Source: an uncultured Methylococcaceae bacterium
GTDB lineage: Bacteria > Pseudomonadota > Gammaproteobacteria > Methylococcales > Methylomonadaceae
Assembly: GCA_903839795.1 (NCBI GenBank)
Contig: CAIMDR010000652.1
Location: 1 to 8,747 of the forward strand
DNA: 8,747 bases
Reading direction: 5' to 3'
Position 1 is the first letter of the stretch. Each line of letters opens with the position of its first letter. Of the stretch, positions 6,868 to 8,747 are shown piece by piece. The notes under the pieces are model-generated. The model ran no database searches and was not told the DNA's origin. It saw nothing but the letters and a program-made list of their open reading frames with translations. The translations under genes and the position numbers were made by a program.

Positions 6868-7332
6868 ATGCTGGAAAATCAACAAAAAGCACCGCTGTTT
6901 AGTTCGCCCAATCAACTTAATCAACTGGTTAACTTGTCTGATTACACCGATAAAAAGAATGTCGTTTTATATTTTTACCCTAAAGACGACACGCCGGGTT
7001 GCACCATAGAAGCGAATGATTTTACCAAGCTTGCTGAAGAGTTTGGCAAATACGATACCGTTGTGATTGGTGTCAGCAAAGACTCTTGTGAAAGTCATAT
7101 TGAATTTATTAACAAATTTGGCTTAAAAATCGATTTACTGGCAGATACCAGTGGCGAGCTTTGCGAAAGCTATGGTGTATGGCGGGAACGTGAAAAAAAT
7201 GGTGTTAAAAGTATGGCTATCTTCCGCTCTACCTTTATCATTGATAAAAAAGGCACACTGGTTGACGTGGCTTATGGCGTAACACCGGATGGCCATGCCC
7301 AGGAAGTTCTGGAAAAAGTAAAAAGCCTTTAA
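6868..7332 (+). CDS. bcp: Thioredoxin-dependent thiol peroxidase, Bcp/PrxQ type
   Basis: Bcp/PrxQ peroxiredoxins are cytoplasmic enzymes that reduce H2O2 and organic hydroperoxides through a peroxidatic cysteine, usually with thioredoxin as electron donor. The 154 residues form one peroxiredoxin domain. VVLYFYPKDDTPGCTIEA gives the catalytic T42 and peroxidatic C45, VIGVSKDS follows the family pattern, and the conserved arginine is R120 in FRSTFIIDKKG. Where E. coli Bcp has its resolving cysteine five residues after the peroxidatic one, this protein has N50. The remaining cysteines are C74 and C99, so the mechanism is either 1-Cys or uses one of these. The N-terminal APLF departs from the usual APDF. 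AAAGGGG six bases before the ATG supports the start. It appears to be a single-gene unit. Confidence 0.95.
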   Translation: MLENQQKAPLFSSPNQLNQLVNLSDYTDKKNVVLYFYPKDDTPGCTIEANDFTKLAEEFGKYDTVVIGVSKDSCESHIEFINKFGLKIDLLADTSGELCESYGVWREREKNGVKSMAIFRSTFIIDKKGTLVDVAYGVTPDGHAQEVLEKVKSL

Positions 7333-7356
7333 AGATAACTACTTTATGGTTAAAAA

Positions 7357-7507
7357 ATAGAACACGGATGACACGGATTTAACTGATAGACACAGATAAG
7401 GGACTTTTTTAATCTCATGAAAATATTACCTATAATCACTTAAGGTATTTTTTTTCGACTAAAAAAATCCCTTGAAATCTGTACAATCAGTGTCATCCGT
7501 GTTCTAT
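7357..7507. repeat. Long inverted repeat with ACACGGATGACAC arms
   Basis: An 18-base arm at 7357-7374 (ATAGAACACGGATGACAC) is perfectly complementary in inverted order to 7490-7507. Pairing continues imperfectly inward and ends with GGGACTTTTTTA (7400-7411) against 7460-7471 (11 of 12). The left arm is about 55 bases, the right about 48, and the unpaired centre about 48. The left arm also carries a tandem ACACGGATG/ACACGGATT. The structure fills most of the 283-base gap between bcp and the dehydrogenase gene and could fold as a long RNA hairpin if transcribed. It looks like a small non-coding mobile or palindromic repeat rather than a terminator, since no T-run follows the outer arm. Confidence 0.8.
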
Positions 7508-7615
7508 GATTGAAGTTAATATCTACTGAGTCGTTACAAGCTTTCCTTCCCTTGCGAGAAAGAGTGCTTAGCTTCGCGCTTTATAAAGTAACTCATTATT
7601 TTTAGGAATACCAAC

Positions 7616-8386
7616 ATGATACCGGAGCAACGATTAGATTTAAAGGGCAAGTCAGCGCTGGTGAGTGGTGCAGGAGTGGGCATTGGACGAGCCGTGGCTT
7701 TGGCCTTGGGGCAGGCTGGCGCGTTTATTGGTATCCACTACCATTCCAGCAAAGAAGGCGCTGAAAAATTGCTGGATGAATTATCGGCTTTACATATTAA
7801 TGCCATGTTATTACCCGCCGATTTGACTAAAGAAGAGGAAGCCAACGCCATTGTTGATAAGCTGGTGGCAAAAACAGGACGTTTGGATATTTTGGTCAAT
7901 AACAGTGGCGGCTTGGTTAAGCGAGCCAAAATTGAAGAGTGTACGCTTGAAAACTGGAATAAATCGCTGGATCTTAACCTCACTAGTGCTTTTTTGTTAA
8001 CCAAGCACGCCATTCCGTATCTTCGGGCAACCGGCAGTGGTCGTATCATTAATGTGCTTTCACTTTCGGTACAAACGGGTGGCGCTAACGGTGGCGGATC
8101 TTATGCTGCTGCAAAAGGTGGTCTTATGGTTTTTACCCATACCTTGGCTAAAGAACTCGCTCCTCAAGTACGTACCAATTCGGTTATGCCTGGAACGGTA
8201 GAAACCCAGCATCATGAAATTCATTCTACCGAAGAGATGATGGAAAATTACCGTAAACAAACCCCGCTGGGACGAAACACCTTTGCTGAAGAAGTCGCCA
8301 GTAGCGTACTTTTTCTTGCCAGTGATATGTCATCGCATATTAATGGCGCCTTGATTGATATTAGTGGTGGCCGGTTTTTACGTTAA
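7616..8386 (+). CDS. Short-chain dehydrogenase/reductase (SDR), substrate unknown
   Basis: This is a classical SDR NAD(P)-dependent oxidoreductase of 256 residues with a single Rossmann domain. The cofactor-binding glycine motif is SGAGVGIG (17-24). D69 in LLPADL follows the usual adenine-ring position, and NNSGG (95-99) replaces the common NNAG. Catalytic residues are N121 (LNLTSAF), a serine at S149 or S151 in INVLSLSV, Y163 and K167 (SYAAAKGG). VMPGTVET and the C-terminal LASDMSSHINGALIDISGG are typical of FabG-like SDRs. A TAGGA site eight bases before the ATG supports the start. It resembles FabG-type 3-oxoacyl-ACP reductases and glucose dehydrogenases about equally by eye, and isolated genomic context gives no substrate. 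No neighbour in the window suggests a pathway. Confidence 0.93.
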   Translation: MIPEQRLDLKGKSALVSGAGVGIGRAVALALGQAGAFIGIHYHSSKEGAEKLLDELSALHINAMLLPADLTKEEEANAIVDKLVAKTGRLDILVNNSGGLVKRAKIEECTLENWNKSLDLNLTSAFLLTKHAIPYLRATGSGRIINVLSLSVQTGGANGGGSYAAAKGGLMVFTHTLAKELAPQVRTNSVMPGTVETQHHEIHSTEEMMENYRKQTPLGRNTFAEEVASSVLFLASDMSSHINGALIDISGGRFLR

Positions 8387-8407
8387 CTTTATAGATCGTA
8401 GCTAACC

Positions 8408-8515
8408 CTAAGGAATACTCATGAAATAACTTAGGCATCTTGCTCCCTCTCCCACCGGGAGAGGGCTGGGGTGAGGGGATATAAAGGGTCAAGTTATTTT
8501 ATGCACGTTCCTAAG
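8408..8515. repeat. MITE-like element with 25-bp terminal inverted repeats and CCCTCTCCC palindrome
   Basis: The ends at 8408-8432 and 8491-8515 are inverted copies agreeing at 19 of 25 positions, with conserved blocks CTWAGGAA and AAATAACTT. Inside, CCCTCTCCC (8445-8453) pairs perfectly with GGGAGAGGG (8457-8465) across a three-base loop and is followed by CTGGGGTGAGGGG. From memory, this CCTCTCCC...GAGAGGG...TGGGGTGAGGG core is a widespread intergenic repeat in proteobacteria. The 108-bp unit has no coding capacity, so any mobility would depend on a transposase elsewhere. Confidence 0.75.
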
Positions 8516-8612
8516 CGTTATCGCCAATGCACGTAGATAAATGAGTGGAACCCAGTATTTTCCTCCCAAATCAAAAAGTAAAAATGTGAAGATTGACTAC
8601 CCGAAACCCCGT

Positions 8613-8702
8613 AGGCCGGAATAAGGCTTTTCGAGCGTAAGCGAGAATAAGCGTTTCCGGCACTCTGTACGATATGCCGGAAACGTGGCATTATTCCAGC
8701 CT
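8613..8702. repeat. Nested palindromic repeat (GCCGGAATAAG type)
   Basis: The inner arms CGTTTCCGGCA (8652-8662) and TGCCGGAAACG (8675-8685) are perfectly complementary with a 12-base loop. The outer arms AGGCCGGAATAAGGC (8613-8627) and 8687-8702 pair imperfectly, giving a two-level hairpin of about 90 bp. The segment TCGAGCGTAAGCGA between left arms is itself partly self-complementary. This has the form of a bacterial REP/ERIC-like intergenic repeat; the family is not identified. Confidence 0.72.
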
Positions 8703-8726
8703 CATAGAAATCAACTTAAGACATTT

Positions 8727-8747
8727 CACCACGAAGACACGAAGAAC
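8727..8747 (+). repeat. CACGAAG tandem repeat, cut by window end
   Basis: CACCACGAAGACACGAAGAAC contains two CACGAAG units eight bases apart and runs off the window, so its full length is unknown. It is the mirror orientation of the degenerate tract at 6702-6733. Confidence 0.5.

Larger units (their letters stand above)
8387..8747. other. Repeat-rich intergenic region after the SDR gene
   Basis: These 361 bases, running to the window edge, contain no supportable gene. In order they hold a MITE-like element (8408-8515), about 95 bases in which I see nothing (8516-8610), a nested palindrome (8613-8702), and a CACGAAG repeat cut by the window end (8727-8747). No clear intrinsic terminator of the SDR gene is seen apart from the palindrome in the first element. 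Confidence 0.75.

Noticed and set aside
7738..8260. Minus-strand open frames opposite the SDR gene
   Set aside because: They lack ribosome sites and recognisable domains and lie wholly within a well-supported plus-strand gene.
8421..8429. ATG AAA TAA preceded by AAGGAA, as a broken or minimal gene
   Set aside because: It lies inside the left terminal inverted repeat of the 8408-8515 element and is explained by that repeat.

Overview
The window reads as a chromosomal stretch of a moderately AT-rich gammaproteobacterium. CcmF, CcmG and HemN follow the E. coli proteins closely from memory, and a SlyX ending in PPHY is typical of the class. The gene content and the style of the intergenic repeats would suit a methanotroph-like genus (Methylococcales). 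That placement is an inference: no methane or methanol oxidation gene is present.

Left block (1-6462): a co-directional run on the + strand. It opens inside ccmF, whose first ~19 codons lie outside the window, and continues with ccmG, ccmH, ccmI, hemN and slyX. The junctions ccmG/ccmH, ccmH/ccmI and ccmI/hemN overlap by 1-4 bases, so this looks like one translationally coupled operon. CcmF, CcmG, CcmH and CcmI form the haem-ligation and apocytochrome thiol-reduction arm of System I cytochrome c maturation. HemN makes protoporphyrinogen precursor without oxygen, so haem synthesis and haem attachment sit together. The run is broken between ccmF and ccmG by a two-gene module: a small antitoxin-like protein and a PIN-domain VapC-like toxin joined by an ATGA overlap. 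Short imperfect repeats flank this module.

Right block (6463-8747): two isolated genes, a Bcp/PrxQ-type peroxiredoxin (6868-7332) and a short-chain dehydrogenase/reductase (7616-8386), both on the + strand with clear Shine-Dalgarno sites. They are separated by three gaps filled with non-coding repeats. 6463-6867 holds three copies of a 27-bp sequence, one inverted, around a strong hairpin. 7333-7615 holds an inverted repeat with an 18-bp perfect outer arm. 8387-8747 holds a MITE-like element with 25-bp terminal inverted repeats around a CCCTCTCCC/GGGAGAGGG palindrome, then a nested palindrome, then the start of a CACGAAG repeat cut by the window end.

The genes are known families. The points of most interest are the toxin-antitoxin module inside the ccm operon, the run of several different repeat types in successive gaps, and a peroxiredoxin without the usual resolving cysteine. 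I found no tRNA, rRNA, CRISPR array, complete insertion sequence or obviously new multi-gene system.
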